DNA of 64,000 nucleotides from Clostridium sp. CAG:568 (lineage in GTDB: Bacteria; Bacillota_I; Bacilli_A; RFN20; CAG-288). Position 1 is the first letter of the stretch, and the number at the start of each line of letters is the position of its first letter. The DNA lies in assembly GCA_000434395.1 (NCBI GenBank), contig FR878803.1:1-64000 (forward strand), given 5' to 3'. Made by a program: the position numbers and the translations under genes. Positions 17,203 to 24,888 of the stretch are shown here, in pieces. Below the pieces are notes generated by a model. It was not told the DNA's origin, made no database searches, and was given only the letters and a program-made list of their open reading frames with translations.

Positions 17203-17776
17203 TAGATCTCGGCTTTAATTCCTGGAGTTTTTCAAAACAACCGACCATTGTCGATCCTGTGGTTAAGACATCATCAAAAAGAATGATGTCTTTTTTTGAC
17301 AAATCAATTCTTTTTTTGATAATAATCCTATCTTTTACTTTTTTTCTATCTTCCAAGGTTAAATCTTTTTGAACTGGGCCAGCAGTCTTTCCCAAAATAT
17401 CCAAATAACGAATATCAGCTGATTCTAATATTCCTATCAAATGATTAAATCCTCTCTTTTGAATCGATTCGTCAGTTGAAGGAAGCGGAATAACAATTTT
17501 ATTTAAAGTTAAGAATTTAAATAATAATTCGAAAGGCGTTAAAAAGACGCTTCTCAGTTCATAATCACAGATAGTCTTATATTGATATAGCCATTGCATC
17601 AAAACATCATCATGATAATAAATAGAAAATATGTTTAACTCACCTATTTTTTCTTTATTAAAATGAAATTTCCTTTTAGCTAAACAAGAATCACAAATTA
17701 CAGGTGAAAGAAAAACAGTCAAAGGCGAACTTGGCTCAATTGGATTAAAACACACCTTACAATACTTGTTCTCCAT
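17165..17776 (-). CDS. comFC: ComF-family phosphoribosyltransferase-like protein
   Basis: This 203-residue ComFC protein has an N-terminal zinc-binding pair of CxxC motifs (CKVCFNP, residues 7-10, and CDSCLAK near 28-31) and a C-terminal PRT fold with the PRPP loop IILFDDVLTTGSTM. It also has the family's conserved KRGFNHL segment. ComF proteins take part in DNA uptake in Bacillus and also occur widely as housekeeping genes. The start overlaps the end of comFA by 20 bases, so the pair is coupled. The 3' end overlaps the thioesterase gene tail to tail by 38 bases, which may limit expression of both by antisense transcription. Confidence 0.92.
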   Translation of the reverse strand: MENKYCKVCFNPIEPSSPLTVFLSPVICDSCLAKRKFHFNKEKIGELNIFSIYYHDDVLMQWLYQYKTICDYELRSVFLTPFELLFKFLTLNKIVIPLPSTDESIQKRGFNHLIGILESADIRYLDILGKTAGPVQKDLTLEDRKKVKDRIIIKKRIDLSKKDIILFDDVLTTGSTMVGCFEKLQELKPRSIRGFALMRQHYS

Positions 17777-18920
17777 TTGACTTTTTAATCCTTTCTATCG
17801 ATTCGATTATATATTTGTTCTTGATTGCTCCGTAGAAAACAACCTCACCATCCTCATATTTTTTCTTCCTTCCAGCTCTTCCAGCAATCTGAATTAGAGT
17901 ATCTGCATTATAAATATAATTTGTATCAGCTTTATAAACTAGAACTTGTAAATTCTTAACTGTCACTCCTCTTTCTAAGATAGAAGTTGTAACTAAATAA
18001 CGGAGTTTCCCTTCCTTGAATTCCCTTATTTTCTTCTCTCTATCTCCATCCTGAGACGATACTGATTCACCATTAGATAAAAACAATGACAGCTTTTCAT
18101 AAAGAGTTTCTACTTCTCTGATTGTCGGAGCGAAAACAAACACTTGCTTTCCTTGACCCAACATACGCTTCAAATCTAATAAAACATACAAAAACTGAAA
18201 AAATAAACATCGTTTGAAAACTGGAACTGGAAGAGGTCTTCCATGATATCTCTCATCCAATTTCAGTACGATTCCTTTTTCTTTTTCAATGAAATTCAAA
18301 TCATCTTTTGATGGGGTTGCAGACAATAACACATACGTTCCTCTAATGCTGTCTTTGAAAAACTTATGAAGCAATTCATCACCTCTATATGGAAAAGCAT
18401 CTATTTCATCAAACACCAGTAAGTCGAAATAATGAGGGTATCTATATAATTGGTGAGAAGTCAAAACTATTATATGTCCATATAAATCCTCTGTATGACC
18501 TTCACAAACACACACGACTTTTGCTGAAGGAAAAGCCTCTTCGATTCTTGGACCTAATTCTAAGACGACATCTTTTCTTGGGGTAGTAAATCCCACTCTT
18601 TTTCCTTCTTTCAATGCTTCTTCCATCGCCATATAGACTAATTCCGTCTTTCCAGCACCTGTAACGGCATTTATCAAAACCGGAATATTCTTCTTATATG
18701 ATTCTCTGACTTTTACCGCTATCTCTTCTTGTTTTTCAGTCAATGGATAAGCTAATCTAAGTTTTGGTGAAGACATCGGCGAAATAGTAAAGGCAGACGG
18801 ATCCACTTTAGTGCCTGAAAAAGGCAGACATCTTCTGCAATAAACTTTCCCATCAGCTCCAATTCCAAGATATTTTTCATCGCTGTTGGAGCATCTATCA
18901 CATATAAATTTGGTTTCCAT
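17757..18920 (-). CDS. comFA: ComFA-like DEAD-box DNA helicase/translocase
   Basis: This ~387-residue superfamily-2 helicase is related to the ATPase that pulls transforming DNA into the cell. A four-cysteine zinc finger opens the protein (CDRCSNSDEK ... CRRCLP). Motif I is TGAGKTEL, motif II DEIDAFPYRGD, motif III LSATPS, and motif VI QIAGRAGR. I start at the ATG giving METKFICDRC because a start 51 bases upstream would lie over the terminator of the preceding jetC gene; the RBS is weak either way. It is followed by comFC. No other competence genes are in the window. Confidence 0.92.
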   Translation of the reverse strand: METKFICDRCSNSDEKYLGIGADGKVYCRRCLPFSGTKVDPSAFTISPMSSPKLRLAYPLTEKQEEIAVKVRESYKKNIPVLINAVTGAGKTELVYMAMEEALKEGKRVGFTTPRKDVVLELGPRIEEAFPSAKVVCVCEGHTEDLYGHIIVLTSHQLYRYPHYFDLLVFDEIDAFPYRGDELLHKFFKDSIRGTYVLLSATPSKDDLNFIEKEKGIVLKLDERYHGRPLPVPVFKRCLFFQFLYVLLDLKRMLGQGKQVFVFAPTIREVETLYEKLSLFLSNGESVSSQDGDREKKIREFKEGKLRYLVTTSILERGVTVKNLQVLVYKADTNYIYNADTLIQIAGRAGRKKKYEDGEVVFYGAIKNKYIIESIERIKKSNGEQVL

Positions 18921-18950
18921 CACTAATATATGTGGATAGATAGTCAAAAG

Positions 18951-18980
18951 AAAATCAAAAAAATCCACCAAAGGTGGATT
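18951..18980 (-). terminator. Terminator after jetC
   Basis: On the minus strand AAATCCACC-TTT-GGTGGATTT is followed by a T-rich run (TTTTGATTTTCTTTT). It separates the jetABC operon from comFA. Confidence 0.85.
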
Positions 18981-18992
18981 TAGTTAAGTCGC

Positions 18993-21900
18993 CTAAGAAT
19001 TTGAATTAGATGTATTATCGTCAGTTGCTACCACTTTAGTTTCTTCCTGAGTCATGTCTGCTTTGATTTCACCGATTTTCTTTCTTTTATCTTCATATAA
19101 ATCGAGATAAGACATACGATGTTTCTCATCATGGATTGCAACCAAAGCCTCATCGACTAGTTTAGCCAAGTCTCTGAGCTTTTCAGCAGGTGTGGAGATA
19201 AGTCCTTGAAGTCCAAAGGATCTGAGCAAGGATACAGCTTCTTTGATACGAACACCATCCATCTTTGAGAAAGCTTCATCGAATATAACCAATCTCAAAG
19301 TATCGCTATCTTGAGTTACTCTATAAAGCTGAGCGAAGGAAGCTAATATTGAAATATAGAAAGGTGTTTGAGTTTCACCTCCAGATTGTCTCTTAAATGT
19401 TCTAGCCAAAGAAGATTCGACAGCATTATCATCAGTTCCACGTTTGACCAAAAGATCGAAGTTCAAATATGTACGATAATCTGTGAATTTCTCAATGTTG
19501 GCCAAGATTGCTTCCTTATTGGTAGAAGTTGAATCCTGAGCGTCTGAAATCAAAGAGAACAATTGATTCATCAAATCCTTGTACTTTTCCATAAAGACAT
19601 CTTCAGCATCTCCAGCTGATAAGAGCAAAGGATCCATCATCATGTTGTAATAATCGATGTAGTCTTTGTTGGGTTCGACAGTGAAACGATATCTATCACG
19701 TCCAAATCTCACATCAGACAAGGCATCGTTCAATTCTTTGATTTGAGATTGAACTGTAGTAATTAAACTTCTCAACTTATAAATGAAGTCATCTTTGAAT
19801 TCCTTAATAGCATTTGCGTGAGCTTGCGCTATCTTCTCAGTATATTGAGGCAACAAGACATTGCTCAAACTATCCAATTCTTTATCGAATGTCTCGTTAG
19901 AGGATTCATCTGTTGTATCATAAGAGAGATTGTATTTAGTGACATAAGCACTTCTAGTCTTCATCAAATTATCACGAAGACTCTTTTGTTTCGATTGAGC
20001 TCTGGCAAATAATCTATTTGCTTCTTCTGCAATCTGAGAAACATCCATGGTGGAAGCTAATTTATCATACCTGGGCAAGTATGTTTCCTCAACAGCTTTA
20101 GGATCAAAAGCAGATATAGTTTGTTCTCCAGCCTTGACTGCCATTTGCTTTTCAGGAATAACCTCGTTTTGAATACGACGAATCTCAGAAGTATGTTCTC
20201 CTTTTTCAGCAGTGAATTGCTCTTTTTGTTGATTCAAACTAGCTATATCCTCATCGATAGCATGAATCTTATCATCGATTTCTTTGACTGAAGATAATGC
20301 TCCTTCCTTCATTTGTTCTGTCAAACGACGAACATTCTCTTCTAATGCTGGAACGTTTTCAACTTCATTCAAATCATCGCGGTAAGTTCTAGCTTCGTTA
20401 GAAGACATGATTGCCATCATAGTCAAAGGTGTTATCTTTTCGACCAAAGAACTGAGCAAAGAAATCTTTTCATCGATAGATACATACTCATCGTGTATTC
20501 CTTCTACCGAACCTTGGGAAACTCTAGTTCCAAGGAACAATGAAGTGACGCGTTTAGGATACCAGGTAGCAAAGCCTCTATATCCAGTACAATCGGCACA
20601 AAGACCATTTCCACTTTCTCTGGCTTCTTCAAAGTTTGCACATTTCTTTGTCTTTCCCAACAAATAATCTGAATAAGCTTGAGCACCTTCATCCTTCGAA
20701 TCCACCAAGAATGCACAGCTATCTTCTCTAGCAGGATGTTCATTCATAAATTCGATAACTTTGGTAGAATCGACGATGTTAACTCCATTGAAGTCATAAA
20801 CGTTGATCAAATCTTTCAAGATTCTTTGAGCTTCATTGTAATAGGAAGGATTTACAAAAACATAGAATCTATTTCCACCAATACATGATTCAATTGCTGT
20901 AGCCCAATTAGGATCGTTGACATCGACCAAATCACAGAACTTCTTTACATAGGCATCAGGATGACGAGCACACAATCTGCTTTGCAAATCATCAACAACT
21001 TGTTTATATCTAGGTCCGAAAGGCTTAGCTCCACTATGAACGGATTTCAATTGAACAGCCAATTCAGTTTTTTTGTTGGAAAAATTATAGAGATACTGTT
21101 CTAGCTTCGTGTAAATAGAATAACCTTTTGATTTATATGAATCCATCTCTTGTTGAAGATGTTCCAAAGATAAGACATCGACGCTTTGTTCATCGCAAGC
21201 TTTGCTCAAAGAATTAAATTCATCATAGATTTCATTTGAAAATTCACTGAATTCTGACAGTTCATCCTTATCTCTATCATCAATTCCAAGTCTATCGAGG
21301 TTGATGTTCTTAAATGCCGATAAAAAATCGACTGCCTGTCTAGAAAGAGAATCGGCATAATTTTTCAACTCTCTCAAAATATTTTGTTGAGAGACTTTCA
21401 ATGCTGCGATTTGACGTTCAAAGTTAGCCTTTTTTTGAGATAACTCATTAGAAAGACTAAAACCCGATGATGAAGTCTTCTTGGCAAAATAGTCTTGCTT
21501 TTCAGCATTCAGTTCTCTGATTTGATCATCTATCAAAGCAACTTGACGAGCTAGATAATCCAATCTCTGGCGATGCTCTTCAACTTTGGATTCATAATCT
21601 CCCAACTGTCTCTTAGCATATTCCAAGTTAGCTCGAGCATGAATGTAGTTGAAACTAGCCATATCAGTTGAGATATTGTGATAATTCTCATAAGCTTCAT
21701 GGATATCTTTCAGCAAAGAAATTTTATCTTGGATTCTAAGGGACTCAGTTTCCAATAATCTATATTGTTCGATATTCTTCTGCATAGGAACAATATCGAC
21801 TTTATACTGAACATCGCAGACAAATTCTGTAATAAATTTAGAAATATCAGAGATAGGTACAAAAGAAACGGATTTCTTAAACAAAGAGAAATACTTATCT

Positions 21901-22478
21901 GGCAAATTGCCGAAAATAGTCTTTAAGAATTGGCGATACTGCTCATTAGAATCAAAGAACCTGGCTTCATCAGATTTGTAATTCTCACTGACAAATCTAC
22001 TGAATTCCTTATAAGTCAAAGGACGAGGGGAAGACTTAGCATCTAACAAATCTTTGTTAGTGAAATTATTTGACGGGAATCCTGTATTCAAATAGAAGAA
22101 ATGTCTATCGTCATGACCATCTGAAAAACAGTCGAAGACAATTCCTAAAGTGAATTGAGTCTTTTTCTTAGTATCCGCAAACTCCAAGGCGATATAAGTA
22201 GTGAAACGACCAGGACGAAGAGAAACGACATTACCATCTTTAGTTTCACTGATTTCTCCACGGAGATAACCGTTTAATGTTCTTCCAGTTTTTTCATTAG
22301 CAGCTTTATTGAAGTTTCTTCCTGTCGTATCACCTAAAAGAACAGTTTGAAGAGCATCAATAATAGTTGATTTTCCAGTTCCGTTAGCTCCTGTCAAGAA
22401 AGTTATATTTTCAATATCGACTGTAGTATTTGTAAAATAATGCCAATTGATAAGTCTAAGTTTAGTGAGCTTTATCAT
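18993..22478 (-). CDS. jetC: SMC-like ATPase JetC/MksB
   Basis: This 1161-residue SMC/MukB-type ATPase has a Walker A at G30-T38 (GANGTGKST), two long coiled-coil stretches (about 250-480 and 700-930) around a central hinge-like region (about 480-690), and a C-terminal head with signature SGGE (1032-1035) and Walker B VIFDEAFSKMDG (D1067, E1068). Together with the two upstream genes it forms a JetABC or MksFEB complex, which loads on and extrudes DNA; with the nuclease JetD (MksG) such complexes are the Wadjet plasmid-defence system. No JetD is adjacent here. The short polar C-terminal tail (SNSNS) is dispensable-looking. Twelve bases separate it from jetB. Confidence 0.93.
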   Translation of the reverse strand: MIKLTKLRLINWHYFTNTTVDIENITFLTGANGTGKSTIIDALQTVLLGDTTGRNFNKAANEKTGRTLNGYLRGEISETKDGNVVSLRPGRFTTYIALEFADTKKKTQFTLGIVFDCFSDGHDDRHFFYLNTGFPSNNFTNKDLLDAKSSPRPLTYKEFSRFVSENYKSDEARFFDSNEQYRQFLKTIFGNLPDKYFSLFKKSVSFVPISDISKFITEFVCDVQYKVDIVPMQKNIEQYRLLETESLRIQDKISLLKDIHEAYENYHNISTDMASFNYIHARANLEYAKRQLGDYESKVEEHRQRLDYLARQVALIDDQIRELNAEKQDYFAKKTSSSGFSLSNELSQKKANFERQIAALKVSQQNILRELKNYADSLSRQAVDFLSAFKNINLDRLGIDDRDKDELSEFSEFSNEIYDEFNSLSKACDEQSVDVLSLEHLQQEMDSYKSKGYSIYTKLEQYLYNFSNKKTELAVQLKSVHSGAKPFGPRYKQVVDDLQSRLCARHPDAYVKKFCDLVDVNDPNWATAIESCIGGNRFYVFVNPSYYNEAQRILKDLINVYDFNGVNIVDSTKVIEFMNEHPAREDSCAFLVDSKDEGAQAYSDYLLGKTKKCANFEEARESGNGLCADCTGYRGFATWYPKRVTSLFLGTRVSQGSVEGIHDEYVSIDEKISLLSSLVEKITPLTMMAIMSSNEARTYRDDLNEVENVPALEENVRRLTEQMKEGALSSVKEIDDKIHAIDEDIASLNQQKEQFTAEKGEHTSEIRRIQNEVIPEKQMAVKAGEQTISAFDPKAVEETYLPRYDKLASTMDVSQIAEEANRLFARAQSKQKSLRDNLMKTRSAYVTKYNLSYDTTDESSNETFDKELDSLSNVLLPQYTEKIAQAHANAIKEFKDDFIYKLRSLITTVQSQIKELNDALSDVRFGRDRYRFTVEPNKDYIDYYNMMMDPLLLSAGDAEDVFMEKYKDLMNQLFSLISDAQDSTSTNKEAILANIEKFTDYRTYLNFDLLVKRGTDDNAVESSLARTFKRQSGGETQTPFYISILASFAQLYRVTQDSDTLRLVIFDEAFSKMDGVRIKEAVSLLRSFGLQGLISTPAEKLRDLAKLVDEALVAIHDEKHRMSYLDLYEDKRKKIGEIKADMTQEETKVVATDDNTSNSNS

Positions 22479-22490
22479 ATTTCAATCCTC

Positions 22491-23210
22491 CTAGAAACCG
22501 ACAGGTTCATTTTTGTCTGCAGTAACGACACCTTCTTTAGACTCTTCTTTGTCTTGAGTGCTTTCATATGTCTCGCCATTTGAAGAAGAACTATCTTCAT
22601 TTTGTTCTTCACTACCGGTTAAGAATTTATACAATGCGTTCATCTTGGAAGTAGAAATAATATATTTTATGGAAGGAAGAATGAAGAATGAATAATTGTT
22701 ATCATTGAAGGATCCTCTTCCTCTAGCGATAATATTGAAAGAAGCCAAAGTCTTCATAGCTCCGGAAATAGTTTGTAAAGACAAACGCTTAGAGGCAGTA
22801 GATAATCCCAAGTCAGAAAGCTTTTGTCTCAGCTGAGTGGAATCCATAGCCACCTGCAATACATTTGGTTGTTTTTCTAATGAATCTTCATAGAAATCTC
22901 TTAGAGTATATATGACAAATGTAGTGGCAGTATCAACTCTTTCTCTATTCTTATCCAATGCATTTCTTAAGAAAATGACGCCGCAGTCATCATCTTTTGA
23001 AATGACCATATCGATGAAATCCAAATATTCTTCGAATAAAGAATAATGTTTTTCTATAAAAGTGTAATCGTACTGAATTTTTTCAAGACCTGTAGTGACA
23101 TCATAACGTTTTCTAACTATGAAACAATGATATAAAAGATTGTTCATCGTTTCAGAAAATTGGCTCTTTTCACCAGTTGAAAGCTTATCGTAATCCTCTT
23201 GAAATGACAT
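22491..23210 (-). CDS. jetB: JetB/MksE-like kleisin-associated subunit (DUF4194)
   Basis: This 239-residue protein is the expected size and place of JetB/MksE, a winged-helix KITE-type subunit that bridges the kleisin and the SMC heads. The core (about 20-190) contains GVIFLRNALDKNRERVDTATT, typical of the DUF4194 family as I remember it, and a C-terminal winged-helix-like stretch with RLSLQTISGAMKTLASFNIIARG. The last ~45 residues are acidic and low in complexity. The RBS AGGAAGGAG is strong. It sits between jetA and jetC with short gaps, so the three form one operon. Confidence 0.88.
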   Translation of the reverse strand: MSFQEDYDKLSTGEKSQFSETMNNLLYHCFIVRKRYDVTTGLEKIQYDYTFIEKHYSLFEEYLDFIDMVISKDDDCGVIFLRNALDKNRERVDTATTFVIYTLRDFYEDSLEKQPNVLQVAMDSTQLRQKLSDLGLSTASKRLSLQTISGAMKTLASFNIIARGRGSFNDNNYSFFILPSIKYIISTSKMNALYKFLTGSEEQNEDSSSSNGETYESTQDKEESKEGVVTADKNEPVGF

Positions 23211-23227
23211 AAATAAATGGCTCCTTC

Positions 23228-24700
23228 CTATTTTATCCTCAAGACATATTCCGGAATTTGATAATGTCCGTTCATCGTCTTATCATCTATTTTCTCCATA
23301 GTGAAGAATGTCGTATTGAATTCAGCTCTTACCAAAGCGAGAATCAATAGAATTAAATCATTATCTTCAACTAATGAAATCTCACTAGTTTTTATTTCTT
23401 TTCTCGAACCGAATGCCCTTCTCATAAACGACTCTACAGCTGCTTCAGAGAATTGACTTACTTCATTGTTCAAGAAATCATTCATCAAATCGTCGCTTTC
23501 ATCAGAAATATCAGGAGAAAGTTCCATGGGATCCGGCTCTTCTCTTTGTGTTCTCTTGAAAGGCATGAACAAAGATCTATCATCAAATATGGAAGCTCTA
23601 TGATAATCTACAGTATCGACCATCTTAAATAACAATGGGGAATTTTCCTCATTGATGTTAGGATTCTTCTGCAATTCGCTAGCCATAGAAGAAATTATCT
23701 TTTCTAACTTTCCTTTGATAGACTTATCGCTACCCGATAGGTAATTAACCTTCTTTTGAACAGCCTCAGTGTAATCGGCATTGGCCTTGTCGATTTCATC
23801 AAAAGATTTATTCAATCTATTGAATACATCGATTACTTTATTCAAATAAGAAATGACTAAATCTGTAGCTTTAGAAACTGAAAGAGAAGAAAAAGTAGAA
23901 TCCATTCTAGCTTGAGAAGCTAGTTTTGCAACGATTCTCCCATCCCTAAGCCACTTATTCAATATTTCGACAGTAGGTCTAGAATAAAGACCTAAAGAAT
24001 CATAAGTCTTCATAGGATGGTAAATAGAATCTCCTACTTCAAATTTATAATCATCAAAATGCTGTTTCAATACTTCGTTAGGATTGAATACATTAGTCAA
24101 CTTATGATTAAAAACGATGATCGAGTGATGCAAAAGTGTAACTGATAATTCCAATTCATCAGTATTCTTTACTGCATTAGCCAAGGATCTAAACATATAG
24201 TCATCTTCTTTTTCATCTTCAAGTTTCAATTCAGAATACGTTTGATGAACCAAAGGCATATAAGATGAAACATCGCTAGTCAATTCATCCAACAATTCGA
24301 GCATCTTGATAGAGTAGGACGGAAGATAGATATAATCGACACCAGTCTTATAATCCTTGTCTATTTGAAACCAACCACAACGAGATAATTTTCTAACTAC
24401 GTAAGAGAATTTATCGGCAGATAAAGTGTCTTTAACATCGACTTCTTCTTCGACTTCTCTATCATCGTCCTTATCAGTATCGATAGAAAACAAAGACATG
24501 ATATCTTGTCCATTTTCTCTCAACGCATCCATATAAGAACTACGAGTGATGGAAGAACGATAAATCTTTAAGCAATGATACAAGGTGACTAAAGCATAAG
24601 CATAAACTGCTTTATACTTTCGGGATAAAGGTGCAAAAAATCCATCCGGAAGACGGTCGAAAAGACGTGCATTGTTATTTTCGGTCATTAATTTATCCAA
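23228..24700 (-). CDS. jetA: JetA/MksF-like kleisin subunit
   Basis: This 490-residue protein is first in the operon and matches JetA/MksF (the kleisin-like subunit) by position, size and its N-terminal FDRLPDGFFAPLSRKYKAVYA pattern. A helical middle and a C-terminal winged-helix region follow. The best start is a TTG at 24700: AAGGGGG lies eight bases upstream of it, whereas the first ATG is 12 bases further in and too far from any RBS. Acidic residues cluster near 85 and 400-440. With JetB and JetC it would form an SMC-kleisin ring. Confidence 0.88.
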   Translation of the reverse strand: MDKLMTENNNARLFDRLPDGFFAPLSRKYKAVYAYALVTLYHCLKIYRSSITRSSYMDALRENGQDIMSLFSIDTDKDDDREVEEEVDVKDTLSADKFSYVVRKLSRCGWFQIDKDYKTGVDYIYLPSYSIKMLELLDELTSDVSSYMPLVHQTYSELKLEDEKEDDYMFRSLANAVKNTDELELSVTLLHHSIIVFNHKLTNVFNPNEVLKQHFDDYKFEVGDSIYHPMKTYDSLGLYSRPTVEILNKWLRDGRIVAKLASQARMDSTFSSLSVSKATDLVISYLNKVIDVFNRLNKSFDEIDKANADYTEAVQKKVNYLSGSDKSIKGKLEKIISSMASELQKNPNINEENSPLLFKMVDTVDYHRASIFDDRSLFMPFKRTQREEPDPMELSPDISDESDDLMNDFLNNEVSQFSEAAVESFMRRAFGSRKEIKTSEISLVEDNDLILLILALVRAEFNTTFFTMEKIDDKTMNGHYQIPEYVLRIK

Positions 24701-24888
24701 ACTAGTATCCCCCTTTGTAAATTAAATGAAATCTACGACAAAAAACAAGTCATAGTTTCGGGATATTCCATACTTTATTATTATACTTTCTTATAGACCA
24801 AAATAATAAAGAAAAACAAGAGGTTTCTATACAAAGAGAAATATAAATCTCTTTATAGTTTCAACTATTCAAAACAAAGCATTCTACT

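Noticed and set aside
24833..24854. Hairpin AAAGAGA/TCTCTTT after the eight-gene operon as terminator
   Set aside because: Stem is AT-rich and no T-run follows directly on the minus strand; could be a weak end site but I cannot support it.
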